A stretch of 8,501 nt of DNA, taken from positions 1 through 8,501 of the forward strand of contig NZ_NPEG01000028.1 of assembly GCF_002812045.1 (NCBI RefSeq), given 5' to 3'. Source of the stretch: Leptospira haakeii. GTDB taxonomy: Bacteria; Spirochaetota; Leptospiria; Leptospirales; Leptospiraceae. The position numbers and the translations under genes are program-made. Below are positions 1 through 6,539 of the stretch, one piece after another (the first letter of the stretch is position 1; each line of letters starts with the position of its first letter). Below the pieces are notes generated by a model that saw only the letters and a list, made by a program, of their open reading frames with translations, was not told where the DNA came from and searched no databases.

Positions 1-44
1 CTTCCGTGCAATTGATTTGGAGTAAATCCGATAAAATCTTTCAT
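1..44 (-). CDS. Partial CDS, N-terminus only, unknown function
   Basis: An ATG at 42-44 on the minus strand opens a frame running off the left edge and encoding about 14 residues, MKDFIGFTPNQLHG. It sits where the next cassette gene is expected, 35 bases inside the R' box of the attC at 79-250. No good Shine-Dalgarno precedes it; a GGAA lies about 18 bases upstream, too far to be convincing. A second ATG at 73-75 opens only an eight-codon frame. The family is not recognisable from this fragment. Confidence 0.4.
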   Translation of the reverse strand, partial: MKDFIGFTPNQLHG

Positions 45-78
45 AGTTTTAAATTAGTTTAAATTCCTTTGTCATGGC

Positions 79-250
79 GCATAACGACCAAGGCTTGACG
101 ACGTTGGCGATCCCTGAGCCTCGAAGAGGCGTTAGGGTCAGGCGCGATCTTTTGCAAAAGCAAAAGTCGTGACTGGAGCCAATGTGCCGAAGGCCAAGCG
201 AGAGTCGCGAAAGCGATCTCGAAGCGAAGCGTCAGAGCCGACAGTTAGGC
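79..250 (-). repeat. attC site A (172 bp, long subtype)
   Basis: Minus-strand R'' is GCCTAAC (250-244) and R' is GTTATGC (85-79). The L arms are GGCTTGACG on the left and CGTCAGAGCC on the right (plus strand), the right carrying one extra G. Inside are the nested hairpin CCCT/AGGG around GCCTC-GAA-GAGGC, then CTTTTGC-AAAA-GCAAAAG, GCC-GAA-GGC and a CGAGA/TCTCG hairpin. It belongs to the cassette whose gene ends at 264. R' and R'' do not match each other here, because R' belongs to the next cassette. Confidence 0.93.
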
Positions 251-263
251 GAAGTTCTGAGTT

Positions 264-1010
264 TTAGGGACTTTTAACATTGCGAGCAATTCTACTCAGA
301 CTCTCTACTGTAAAAAATGACTTTGTTTCTTGAACTTCACTTTTCATATCTGTCTCCTGAGTTGGAACACCTGTAAAGAAGATAGCTGGAATTTTTGCTG
401 TCTTATCTAAGTAGTCTCCAGCTTCAGAAACATCGATCTTATGTTTAAAAGTTGCATTTAATAGCAAATCGTTCTCTTTCCTAGATAAAATTATATCAAC
501 AATGTCCCAAGGATATCCCCAATGAAGGTTCTTCTCCTTTTTTATAATGGGTGCCACATAGAATAAGACTTTCTGTTTCATAGTTTGCGTATTTAAATAT
601 GTGAGCTTGTAATCGCTATAGTCTTCGTCGCCGAAAAATTCGAATATATAAATTAAGCTATCTTTCTTAAGATCTAAATACCAAAAATATTTGAATCCAT
701 CTGCCAATACTGGATCGGCTGAACACAAATCTAATTTGTTTTCCAAATTGTAATAACAAACACCTTTATTCAAAGGCTTCCTAATCAATACAACGTGTTG
801 AAATCTTTCAAGATCAAGAGAATAGACTTTAGCATTTCCATATTTCTTTCGAATAACCTCTGGAACATTCTCCGTCAGAATTGCTGATCGCAAGTTAGAA
901 GTCATTCGCTTACCTGATCCGAATATCTTTGTATTTTCAGCAGCTAAATAACCGTTGAATGCAAGACAAAGAATTCCAGTAAAAAGAAGATAAAAAGATA
1001 TTTTTTTCAA
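264..1010 (-). CDS. Hypothetical secreted protein, TTG start
   Basis: This is a 248-residue protein of unrecognised family. It begins with an export signal: LKKIS, then a hydrophobic stretch (about residues 5-21) and a likely signal peptidase I site at LAA|EN near residue 23. The frame stays open upstream to an ATG at 1107-1109, but that extension is encoded by attC and contains RRQALFVRRN. The TTG at 1008-1010 is preferred. It has GAGGA seven bases upstream, gives a proper signal peptide and lies inside the cassette. The next in-frame ATG would remove the signal. The mature part looks mixed alpha/beta, rich in aromatic and charged residues, with two cysteines (CYYN, LCSA) that could form a disulfide outside the cytoplasm. 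The leader is only about 26 bases from the R' box, and no promoter is evident, so it may depend on read-through. Function unknown. Confidence 0.82.
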   Translation of the reverse strand: MKKISFYLLFTGILCLAFNGYLAAENTKIFGSGKRMTSNLRSAILTENVPEVIRKKYGNAKVYSLDLERFQHVVLIRKPLNKGVCYYNLENKLDLCSADPVLADGFKYFWYLDLKKDSLIYIFEFFGDEDYSDYKLTYLNTQTMKQKVLFYVAPIIKKEKNLHWGYPWDIVDIILSRKENDLLLNATFKHKIDVSEAGDYLDKTAKIPAIFFTGVPTQETDMKSEVQETKSFFTVESLSRIARNVKSP

Positions 1011-1017
1011 AGAAATT

Positions 1018-1022
1018 TCCTC
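1018..1022 (-). promoter_or_regulatory. Ribosome binding site deciding a TTG start
   Basis: GAGGA on the minus strand lies seven bases before the TTG at 1008-1010. It supports this start over the distant ATG inside attC. It overlaps the inner end of the cassette 5' arm (1020-1037), so pairing with the 3' arm at 244-261 could in principle mask part of it. Confidence 0.65.
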
Positions 1023-1030
1023 AGAATTTC

Positions 1031-1184
1031 GCCTAACGAACAAGGCTTGACGACGTTTCGCGAGTCCGAAGGACTTGGCGCGAGTTTTGCTCAGCAAAAC
1101 GAGTGACAAAGCGAAATGTGGCGAAGCCCAAGCGAGAGTTGTGTAAGCAATCTCGAAGCGTAGCGTCAGAGCCGATAGTTAGGC
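1031..1184 (-). repeat. attC site B (154 bp, short subtype)
   Basis: R' GTTAGGC (1037-1031) and R'' GCCTAAC (1184-1178) on the minus strand; this is one of only two sites here where the two boxes match within the site. L arms are GGCTTGACG and CGTCAGAGCC with the extra G. Inner hairpins are GTCC-GAA-GGAC, GTTTTGC-TCA-GCAAAAC, GGC-GAA-GCC and a CGAGA/TCTCG hairpin with a GTAA loop. It belongs to the toxin-antitoxin cassette. Confidence 0.93.
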
Positions 1185-1203
1185 GAAGTGTGGGGCTTTA
1201 TTA

Positions 1204-1751
<548 letters not shown>

Positions 1752-1752
1752 C

Positions 1753-1792
<40 letters not shown>

Positions 1793-1885
1793 ATTTTGAT
1801 CCGTTTATCGTGAAATTTTGCTAAAATTAAAAATAAATACCACGAATTAAAATTCATATCAAAGGATACATTTGCCCCACATTTC

Positions 1886-2045
1886 GCCTAACGACCAAGG
1901 TGTTCCGACGTTTACGCGCTGAGCGAAGCGAAGACAGGCACAAGAATTGCTCTGCAATTCGAGTGACTGAGTAAATGTGGCGTAGCCCGAGCGAGTGAGT
2001 CGCGTTAGCGAGCTCCGAGCGCAGCGGAAGCACCGACAGTTATGC
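1886..2045 (-). repeat. attC site C (160 bp, divergent subtype)
   Basis: R' GTTAGGC (1892-1886) and R'' GCATAAC (2045-2039) on the minus strand. The L arms differ completely from the other sites: GGTGTTCCG on the left and CGGAAGCACC on the right (plus strand). They still pair, again with one extra G on the right. Inner elements are TTTAC/GTAAA, GAATTGC-TCT-GCAATTC and GGC-GTA-GCC. The pairing is kept while the sequence changes, which confirms that this is a true attC. It belongs to the cassette at 1892-2449. Confidence 0.9.
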
Positions 2046-2449
2046 GATGCGGGCAGTTATCTTAATTTTTTTTCGCGGATAAATTTAAACGGAATATAAT
2101 TTTCTAATCTTAGAAAACCTGAACTATCAAGAACAAGCCCGAAAAGCCGACTATCCAAGATATTAATGTAATGAGAAACCATCTAATAGTATTTAAATAT
2201 ACTTTATTAAAATCAGGACTTGAATTTCTTATTTTTCGAATATCAGGCTTTCCAAATACATTTATGCCGTTCTCTATAGAATAGAGCTTTATTATCATTT
2301 TTGCCAGTGCAAAGGCACAAATTATCCATGGCACTAAGAAAAAGAAAAGTACATATAATAATAGGAAAATATCCATAAATCATTAATACAGAAGAACCAT
2401 TTCAATGTATTCTTTTATATTGAAAACAAATTTTGCCCGTTTCGCATAA
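1892..2449 (-). mobile_element. Cassette 3 (small membrane protein) with private terminal arms
   Basis: The 5' arm (2450-2434, minus) reads GTTATGCGAAACGGGCA and the 3' arm (2039-2055, plus) reads GTTATGCGATGCGGGCA. That is 15 matches in 17, with A/G at position 11 and A/T at position 10. About 54 bases between the 3' arm and the stop codon, and 57 between the start codon and the 5' arm, hold no recognised signal. Confidence 0.8.
2110..2376 (-). CDS. Small two-helix membrane protein, unknown function
   Basis: This is an 88-residue protein. One hydrophobic segment lies at about residues 3-28 (FLLLYVLFFFLVPWIICAF) and a second at about 65-86 (WFLITLISWIVGFSGLFLI). They are joined by a basic loop of roughly 35 residues containing KPDIRKIRNSSPDF, so the loop is probably cytoplasmic. 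No conserved family motif is recognised. The ATG at 2374-2376 is the first in the frame and starts directly at the first hydrophobic segment. No Shine-Dalgarno is visible, so the start is plausible rather than proven. Its neighbours are unrelated cassettes. Confidence 0.75.
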   Translation of the reverse strand: MDIFLLLYVLFFFLVPWIICAFALAKMIIKLYSIENGINVFGKPDIRKIRNSSPDFNKVYLNTIRWFLITLISWIVGFSGLFLIVQVF

Positions 2450-2615
2450 CGACCAAGGCTTGACGACGTTGGCGATCCCTGAGTCTCGAAGAGACGTTAG
2501 GGACAGGCGCGATCTTTTGCGAAAGCAAAAGGCGTGACTGAAGCCAATGTGCCGAAGGCCAAGCGAGAGTTGCGATAGCAATCTCGAAGCGATGCGTCAG
2601 AGCCGATAGTTAGGC
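2444..2615 (-). repeat. attC site D (172 bp, long subtype)
   Basis: R' GTTATGC (2450-2444) and R'' GCCTAAC (2615-2609) on the minus strand. L arms are as in site A, with the extra G. The nested hairpin has GTCTC-GAA-GAGAC, a compensated base pair relative to GCCTC/GAGGC in site A. The next hairpin is CTTTTGC-GAAA-GCAAAAG. It belongs to the SH3 lipoprotein cassette. Confidence 0.93.
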
Positions 2616-3411
2616 GTAGTAGGTATAATCAATAAGAAAAAAACTGTCCATAAGCCCAGGCTTTATCTGTATCTCCCACACTTATTAAGAGCCAATAGTT
2701 TTCCCAATCTTTAACTTTTTCCTTTTCAACAGTGCGACCATGTATTATGACCTTCGTCTCTTTTGGAAGACTCTTTAAATAAGGTCCATCATAAACATTT
2801 ACAACGTAATCTCTCTTCGGATAATTAATTCCCGGACCTGTCCTTAAAACTACGGAATCTGTTACCACACCTGTTACATTTCCAAGTGTTATAATTTTAT
2901 AATTTTTATAAGTTCTTTCACTTCCAATTGGATTAAGAAATTGCTTTATTGGAAATGAAATAGTATCCGATGGTTTACCATTATCCATGTAAATCTTAAA
3001 CTTATGCTTCGATTTACAAACAAACGAGTATTCATATTCAATATCGAGAGGAGTTTTTTCGATATCGCAACTCCCATCTCCAAATGTCTCTGAACAAGGC
3101 CGCTTCTGCTTTTCATCAAATCCGCAAAATTTAGCTTTTAAAATGATGCTCCCTTCAACAACCGAATAACTGCCGGTATTTGACCAATACCAGCCTTCAG
3201 AGCCATATCCAAATTCATAAGAATTTTTCTCATTAAATTTTAAAGATAAAGCATGAATTCCCGAACTTTCCAGAAACATATTCTCTTTGATTACTTTCTC
3301 GATTGAAATTAACCTTTCCTTTCTTTGATTTCCCGTATTACAAGAAAGAAGAACCACTAAAATCGCGATAATTTTTCTTTTATTAACCATTTTTATACCT
3401 ATTACGCCTAA
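2450..3411 (-). mobile_element. Cassette 4 (SH3 lipoprotein) with private terminal arms
   Basis: The 5' arm (3412-3393, minus) and 3' arm (2609-2628, plus) share GTTAGGCGTARTAGGTATAA, 19 of 20 identical, with A (5') versus G (3') at position 11. The 3' arm ends at the base before the stop codon, and the 5' arm ends two bases before the ATG, so the gene fills the cassette exactly. Confidence 0.87.
2629..3390 (-). CDS. Putative lipoprotein with C-terminal SH3-like domain
   Basis: This is a 253-residue protein. Residues 1-17 (MVNKRKIIAILVVLLSC) form a lipoprotein signal with a lipobox ending at Cys17, so it is probably anchored in the envelope. Residues about 45-150 look beta-rich (GSEGWYWSNTGSYSV, then four cysteines) and resemble no family I can name. 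Residues about 170-253 form a bacterial SH3-like domain, with VLRTGPGINYP at the start and WAYGQFFSY at the end; such domains often bind peptidoglycan or other envelope ligands. The ATG at 3388-3390 is chosen. It has AGG seven bases upstream and starts the signal peptide. An upstream in-frame extension to 3486 is encoded by attC and would bury the signal. The leader is 15 bases long, and its ribosome site lies inside the cassette arm. Confidence 0.85.
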   Translation of the reverse strand: MVNKRKIIAILVVLLSCNTGNQRKERLISIEKVIKENMFLESSGIHALSLKFNEKNSYEFGYGSEGWYWSNTGSYSVVEGSIILKAKFCGFDEKQKRPCSETFGDGSCDIEKTPLDIEYEYSFVCKSKHKFKIYMDNGKPSDTISFPIKQFLNPIGSERTYKNYKIITLGNVTGVVTDSVVLRTGPGINYPKRDYVVNVYDGPYLKSLPKETKVIIHGRTVEKEKVKDWENYWLLISVGDTDKAWAYGQFFSY

Positions 3412-3560
3412 CGACCAAGGCTTGACGACGTTTCGCGAGTCCGTAAGGACTTGGCGCGAGACTTGCCACCGCAAGGCGAGTGACAAAGCGAAATGTGGCG
3501 AAGCCCAAGCGAGAGTTGCGTAGCAATCTCGAAGCGATGCGTCAGAGCCGATAGTTATGC
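3406..3560 (-). repeat. attC site E (155 bp, short subtype)
   Basis: R' GTTAGGC (3412-3406) and R'' GCATAAC (3560-3554) on the minus strand. L arms are standard with the extra G. Inner hairpins are GTCC-GTAA-GGAC, CTTGC/GCAAG with loop CACC, GGC-GAA-GCC and a CGAGA/TCTCG hairpin. It belongs to the zinc-ribbon cassette. Confidence 0.93.
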
Positions 3561-4166
3561 GAAGGTTTGAACCTTACTTACTTTTTTTCCAATTTCTCAA
3601 TAAGTTCTAGCACTTTAAGACGATACTTCGCAGACTTCATCCATTTGGGCAGTTTGGTAAACATTGTTTTAGCCTTAGTATGCAATTTTTCACGAATATC
3701 AGCACTAATATAATTTTTGATATCCTGCATGTGTGTATAATTATAAAACCAAAGATCTTCGTTGCTCACCACTACATGTAGCCAAAGAGATAAGCCAAAA
3801 ATAGGATCTATTCCAAATTTTACTGTCTCTCGCGAGACTTCCACTTTGATAACGCTAGCTTTTTTACAGCCAGAGCAGAGAATCCTTTTCACAACTAAAT
3901 TAGGGTTTTTCAGTTTTACATTATGTTTCGAATAGTAAGATCTATTCCCACAATTCGGGCAACGCGGAACATGTAAACTATAAGTTCCATACCATGGGTT
4001 CTCCGATCTTGATTTTACAAAATCACAGCTTTCACATTTTACACGATTATTTGATATTTTAGCTCTTGATTTACACTTAGGACATTTAACAAAAATTAAG
4101 TCCATGTAATCATAGATATAAATATCTTTTTCTCTTATTCGGTTCATTGTTCAAACTTTCGCATAA
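3412..4166 (-). mobile_element. Cassette 5 (zinc-ribbon protein) with private terminal arms
   Basis: The 5' arm (4167-4149, minus) and 3' arm (3554-3572, plus) share GTTATGCGAARGTTTGAAC, 18 of 19 identical, with A/G at position 11. The start codon is one base from the 5' arm and the stop codon five bases from the 3' arm. Confidence 0.87.
3578..4147 (-). CDS. Double zinc-ribbon protein (TFIIB-type zinc ribbon-like)
   Basis: This is a 189-residue, probably cytoplasmic protein. There are two four-cysteine clusters. Cys22/25 with Cys38/41 (CPKC...CESC) makes a small zinc ribbon. Cys63/66 with Cys91/94 (CPNC...CSGC) makes a second with a longer insert. A less charged region with LSLWLHVVVSNEDLWFYNY follows (about 117-137), then a basic helical C-terminus (about 140-189). 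Proteins of this layout are annotated as TFIIB-type zinc ribbon-containing; their function is not known, and nucleic acid or protein binding is the general expectation. The ATG at 4145-4147 has no Shine-Dalgarno and a leader of about 13 bases. An internal Met at residue 15 (4103-4105) is an alternative start that keeps both zinc sites. Confidence 0.8.
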   Translation of the reverse strand: MNRIREKDIYIYDYMDLIFVKCPKCKSRAKISNNRVKCESCDFVKSRSENPWYGTYSLHVPRCPNCGNRSYYSKHNVKLKNPNLVVKRILCSGCKKASVIKVEVSRETVKFGIDPIFGLSLWLHVVVSNEDLWFYNYTHMQDIKNYISADIREKLHTKAKTMFTKLPKWMKSAKYRLKVLELIEKLEKK

Positions 4167-4314
4167 CGACCAAGGCTTGACGACGTTTCGCGGGTGCGTA
4201 AGCACTTGGCGCGAGGCTTGCCCTGCAAGGCGAGTGACAAAGCGAAATGTGCCAAAGGCCAAGCGAGAGTTGCGAAGCAATCTCGAAGCGAAGCGTCAGA
4301 GCCGATAGTTAGAC
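4161..4314 (-). repeat. attC site F (154 bp, short subtype)
   Basis: R' GTTATGC (4167-4161) and R'' GTCTAAC (4314-4308) on the minus strand. L arms are standard with the extra G. The first inner hairpin is GTGC-GTAA-GCAC, a compensated change from GTCC/GGAC in sites B, E, G and K. The others are CTTGC-CCT-GCAAG and GCC-AAA-GGC. It belongs to the cassette at 4167-4953. Confidence 0.93.
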
Positions 4315-4953
4315 GACGGTAGCTTATTTAACAAATATGGCTTTGGCTAATATATACAAAAGGATGAACAGAGGAGCTCCAAGCATAAAGCCAACCAACC
4401 ACTGCGCTGTTAATTTAACAGGACTCTCGATTTCCCTTAATATTGGATTAACTTCTGAATATGATTTCAAGAATTGATAAAGCTGTTTTATATCACTTTC
4501 AAAGAGATCTCCAACAATACGAATACTTTCATTTCTTTGGAGATACAATTTCAGTATTGATTTTGAAGATTCGTTCACCCCTCCAAAATAAAACTTTTCT
4601 ATCTCAGTCAATTTGATAGACTTATTTATTCCAGAGATTTCAAATAATTGAATTGAATCATTATTTGAAGTTACAATCCATCTTTTCCTATCATTTAATC
4701 TAAAGATTGCATAGGAGATCAAAAAAAGACCTGAGAAAAAAGTAACAGATAATATAATCCCTTTTGCTCTTCCTACAAATAAGATAAATGAAATTAGTAG
4801 CAAAATTATTCCTACACTTAAACTAAATGTGTGCTTAATATCATTTCCTGAATACGCTATTACTTTTGAATATTTTTGCATACTTATCTGTGAAACTCTT
4901 GTTTATGAATAAATATTTTTGAGAACAATAAATTAATAGCTACTGTCGTCTAA
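4167..4953 (-). mobile_element. Cassette 6 (three-helix membrane protein) with private terminal arms
   Basis: The 5' arm (4954-4938, minus) and 3' arm (4308-4324, plus) share GTTAGACGACRGTAGCT, 16 of 17 identical, with A/G at position 11. The 3' arm touches the stop codon at 4324-4326. Confidence 0.85.
4324..4881 (-). CDS. Membrane protein with PH-like soluble middle, unknown function
   Basis: This is a 185-residue protein. Two hydrophobic helices lie at about residues 19-37 (SLSVGIILLLISFILFVG) and 42-60 (IILSVTFFSGLFLISYAIF), and a third at about 160-182 (LVGFMLGAPLFILLYILAK). The soluble segment between them (about 62-145), with WIVTSNNDSIQLFEI, TEIEKFYFGG and LKLYLQRNESIRIVG, has the alternating pattern of a PH-like domain. 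This layout is common in small bacterial inner-membrane proteins of unknown role. The ATG at 4879-4881 is the first in frame; only a weak purine stretch (AGATAAG) precedes it. The family name is uncertain and no function can be given. Confidence 0.78.
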   Translation of the reverse strand: MQKYSKVIAYSGNDIKHTFSLSVGIILLLISFILFVGRAKGIILSVTFFSGLFLISYAIFRLNDRKRWIVTSNNDSIQLFEISGINKSIKLTEIEKFYFGGVNESSKSILKLYLQRNESIRIVGDLFESDIKQLYQFLKSYSEVNPILREIESPVKLTAQWLVGFMLGAPLFILLYILAKAIFVK

Positions 4954-5100
4954 CGACCAAGGCTTGACGACGTTTCGCGAGTCCGTACGGACTTGGCGCG
5001 AGACTTGCCATGCAAGGCGAGTGACAAAGCGAAATGTGCCGAAGGCCAAGCGAGGGTCGCTTGCGAACCCGAAGCGATGCGTCAGAGCCGATAGTTAGAC
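4948..5100 (-). repeat. attC site G (153 bp, short subtype)
   Basis: R' GTTAGAC (4954-4948) and R'' GTCTAAC (5100-5094) on the minus strand; this is the second site whose own boxes match. L arms are standard with the extra G. Inner hairpins are GTCC-GTAC-GGAC, CTTGC-CAT-GCAAG and GCC-GAA-GGC. The last hairpin is changed on both sides (GGGTCGC/GCGAACCC instead of the usual CGAGA/TCTCG form) and still pairs. It belongs to the cassette at 4954-5599. Confidence 0.93.
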
Positions 5101-5599
5101 GCAGTTGTGCCCCTTTACTTGGAAATCGGAACTTCGCCCTTTTGATATTCTAACTTATTTATTGAGTTTAAAATATATACATCTTTATAGTTTAGAACAT
5201 TAAAATCAAATACCAACTTTTCGCCTTTTCTCTTTAACTCAAATGGTTTAATTTTCCAAATTTCTTTTTTCAAATATTTCGGAATAATTATTCGAACAAT
5301 TTTTTCAGAATTATCCTCAAGCACCAAAACACTCTCAAAAACCTCGGACGATTTAAGAACACTGCCAGTATCTATCTCTCCATACAAATCTTTATTTAAC
5401 TTTTCTTGAAGGTTCCTCTCTTTAAATATTTCAAAATGATCAGCGGGTGGCAAAAAAATATCTACCATCCGAAAATATACACTGCCTTTTATGTTCAACT
5501 CTTCTATACTTGGAGCACAAAATTCAAAGGATACTATCAAAAAGAGTAGAATTGAATGTTTCATCAGTTTAAGAAAGTTTTGGGCACAATTGCGTCTAA
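4954..5599 (-). mobile_element. Cassette 7 (putative lipoprotein) with private terminal arms
   Basis: The 5' arm (5600-5582, minus) and 3' arm (5094-5112, plus) share GTTAGACGCARTTGTGCCC, 18 of 19 identical, with A/G at position 11. The 3' arm ends two bases before the stop codon. Confidence 0.87.
5115..5564 (-). CDS. Putative spirochaetal lipoprotein, unknown function
   Basis: This is a 149-residue protein starting MKHSILLFLIVSFEFCAPS. A short basic start and a hydrophobic core lead to Cys16, which fits the loose spirochaetal lipobox. Phe at -1 is unusual, so lipidation is likely but not certain. The mature part contains charged segments (FEIFKERNLQEKLNKDLYGE) and a beta-rich C-terminal half (KIKPFELKRKGEKLVFDFNV), with no family I recognise. 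The ATG at 5562-5564 is chosen because it begins the signal peptide. The open frame continues upstream to 5666, but that part is translated attC (KRRQALVVRRN) and would hide the signal. No clear Shine-Dalgarno is seen. An envelope location is inferred. Confidence 0.76.
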   Translation of the reverse strand: MKHSILLFLIVSFEFCAPSIEELNIKGSVYFRMVDIFLPPADHFEIFKERNLQEKLNKDLYGEIDTGSVLKSSEVFESVLVLEDNSEKIVRIIIPKYLKKEIWKIKPFELKRKGEKLVFDFNVLNYKDVYILNSINKLEYQKGEVPISK

Positions 5600-5735
5600 C
5601 GACCAAGGCTTGACGACGTTTTGTGACGGCACGAGTTTGCGCATGCAAACGAAGTGACGGAAACAAAATGTGCCGAAGGCCGAGCGAGAGTCGCGTAGCG
5701 ATCTCGAAGCGCTGCGTCAGAGCCGATAGTTAGGC
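5594..5735 (-). repeat. attC site H (142 bp, shortest subtype)
   Basis: R' GTTAGAC (5600-5594) and R'' GCCTAAC (5735-5729) on the minus strand. L arms are standard with the extra G. The inner stem is TTTTGT/ACAAAA in place of TTTCGC/GCGAAA, so pairing is kept. It lacks the first small hairpin found in the other subtypes and has GTTTGC-GCAT-GCAAAC and GCC-GAA-GGC. It belongs to the cassette at 5600-6376. Confidence 0.92.
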
Positions 5736-5765
5736 GAAGCTGCGTTGTATGTAAAACTAACAATC

Positions 5766-6317
5766 TTACTCTAATCCAATACTTCCGATTTCAGCAAGCC
5801 AGTTAATACGATTCGGCTCCAGTGCATTCTTTACATTAGCTGAATCTACCTGCTTATCCCCTGTCATAGTGATCTTTAATGCAAATATAAAAGAAATCAC
5901 TTTGTTATCATTTGTAGTGATCATTCGATGGAGATTATACTCAATATAATCGCCTGATGCAGTCGAAAGAAAGAATTCAAAGATGTAGTCTTCTTTATAG
6001 CCACTCTTTGTATTTTTAAGTATGTTTGGCTTCCTAATAGAATTAGGAGTAATAACCTGCTCCAAATATTTGGGCAATATTTCATTCACTTGAGAAACAT
6101 TCTTCCAATCAAATATCGTGATCATTTTATTCCATTTTTCTAGCGAATCATTCTTTCTTAAGTATTCCTTAATTAAATTTGAGCCAGTTTCATTAGAGAA
6201 AACTATTACATAATCCTCTCGATCGAATTTAATTACTTTTCTAACTTCTTCTGAATTTACTTCCGATGAGAATAGAAAACTCAAAGAAACAATCACTATA
6301 ATATTTAATTTAACCAT
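5766..6317 (-). CDS. Exported protein, unknown function
   Basis: This is a 183-residue protein. Residues 1-23 (MVKLNIIVIVSLSFLFSSEVNS) look like a signal peptide with cleavage near VNS|EE, so a periplasmic or secreted location is inferred. The mature part is alpha/beta with DSLEKWNKMITIFDW (about 57-71), DYIFEFFLSTASGDYIEYNL and KVISFIFALKITMTG. Small exported proteins with a W-x-x-M-I-T-segment occur in other bacterial cassettes, but I cannot name the family. The ATG at 6315-6317 is chosen because AGGAAG lies four bases upstream and the signal peptide begins there. An upstream in-frame extension to 6506 is translated attC (RRQALFVRRN) and is rejected. Confidence 0.82.
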   Translation of the reverse strand: MVKLNIIVIVSLSFLFSSEVNSEEVRKVIKFDREDYVIVFSNETGSNLIKEYLRKNDSLEKWNKMITIFDWKNVSQVNEILPKYLEQVITPNSIRKPNILKNTKSGYKEDYIFEFFLSTASGDYIEYNLHRMITTNDNKVISFIFALKITMTGDKQVDSANVKNALEPNRINWLAEIGSIGLE

Positions 6318-6321
6318 TTTA

Positions 6322-6327
6322 CTTCCT
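6322..6327 (-). promoter_or_regulatory. Ribosome binding site of the exported protein gene
   Basis: AGGAAG on the minus strand, followed by TAAA and the ATG at 6315-6317. It is the clearest single-gene Shine-Dalgarno in the array and rules out the long attC-derived N-terminal extension. Confidence 0.65.
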
Positions 6328-6370
6328 GATATTTTAAAATAATAATTTAACAAAAAAATTAAGCAGTTTC

Positions 6371-6539
6371 GCCTAACGAACAAGGCTTGACGACGTTGGC
6401 GAAACCCTGAGCCTCGAAGAGGCGTTAGGGTCAGGCACGATCTTTTGCTTTGCAAAAGGCGTGACTGAAGCCAATGTGCCGAAGGCCAAGCGAGAGTGCG
6501 AAGCATCTCGAAGCGAAGCGTCAGAGCCGACAGTTAGAC
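6371..6539 (-). repeat. attC site I (169 bp, long subtype)
   Basis: R' GTTAGGC (6377-6371) and R'' GTCTAAC (6539-6533) on the minus strand. L arms are standard with the extra G. The nested hairpin is GCCTC-GAA-GAGGC inside CCCT/AGGG; the next is CTTTTGC-TTT-GCAAAAG. It belongs to the AbiJ-like cassette. Confidence 0.93.

Larger units (their letters stand above)
85..1036 (-). mobile_element. Cassette 1 (secreted protein) with private terminal arms
   Basis: The 5' arm (1037-1020, minus) and 3' arm (244-261, plus) both read GTTAGGCGAARTTCTGAG, with A in the 5' arm and G in the 3' arm. That is 17 matches in 18. The 5' arm ends inside the Shine-Dalgarno region of the gene. Confidence 0.85.
5600..6376 (-). 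mobile_element. Cassette 8 (exported protein) with private terminal arms
   Basis: The 5' arm (6377-6363, minus) and 3' arm (5729-5743, plus) share GTTAGGCGAARCTGC, 14 of 15 identical, with A/G at position 11. These are the shortest arms in the window. Confidence 0.8.

Noticed and set aside
2377..2443. Promoter TTGTTT/TACATT upstream of the small membrane protein
   Set aside because: The spacer is only about 14 bases in very AT-rich sequence, where such matches are expected by chance.
2609..2628. attC palindromes as rho-independent terminators
   Set aside because: No consistent run of T follows the stems in the gene-sense direction, so termination may be incidental but is not supported.
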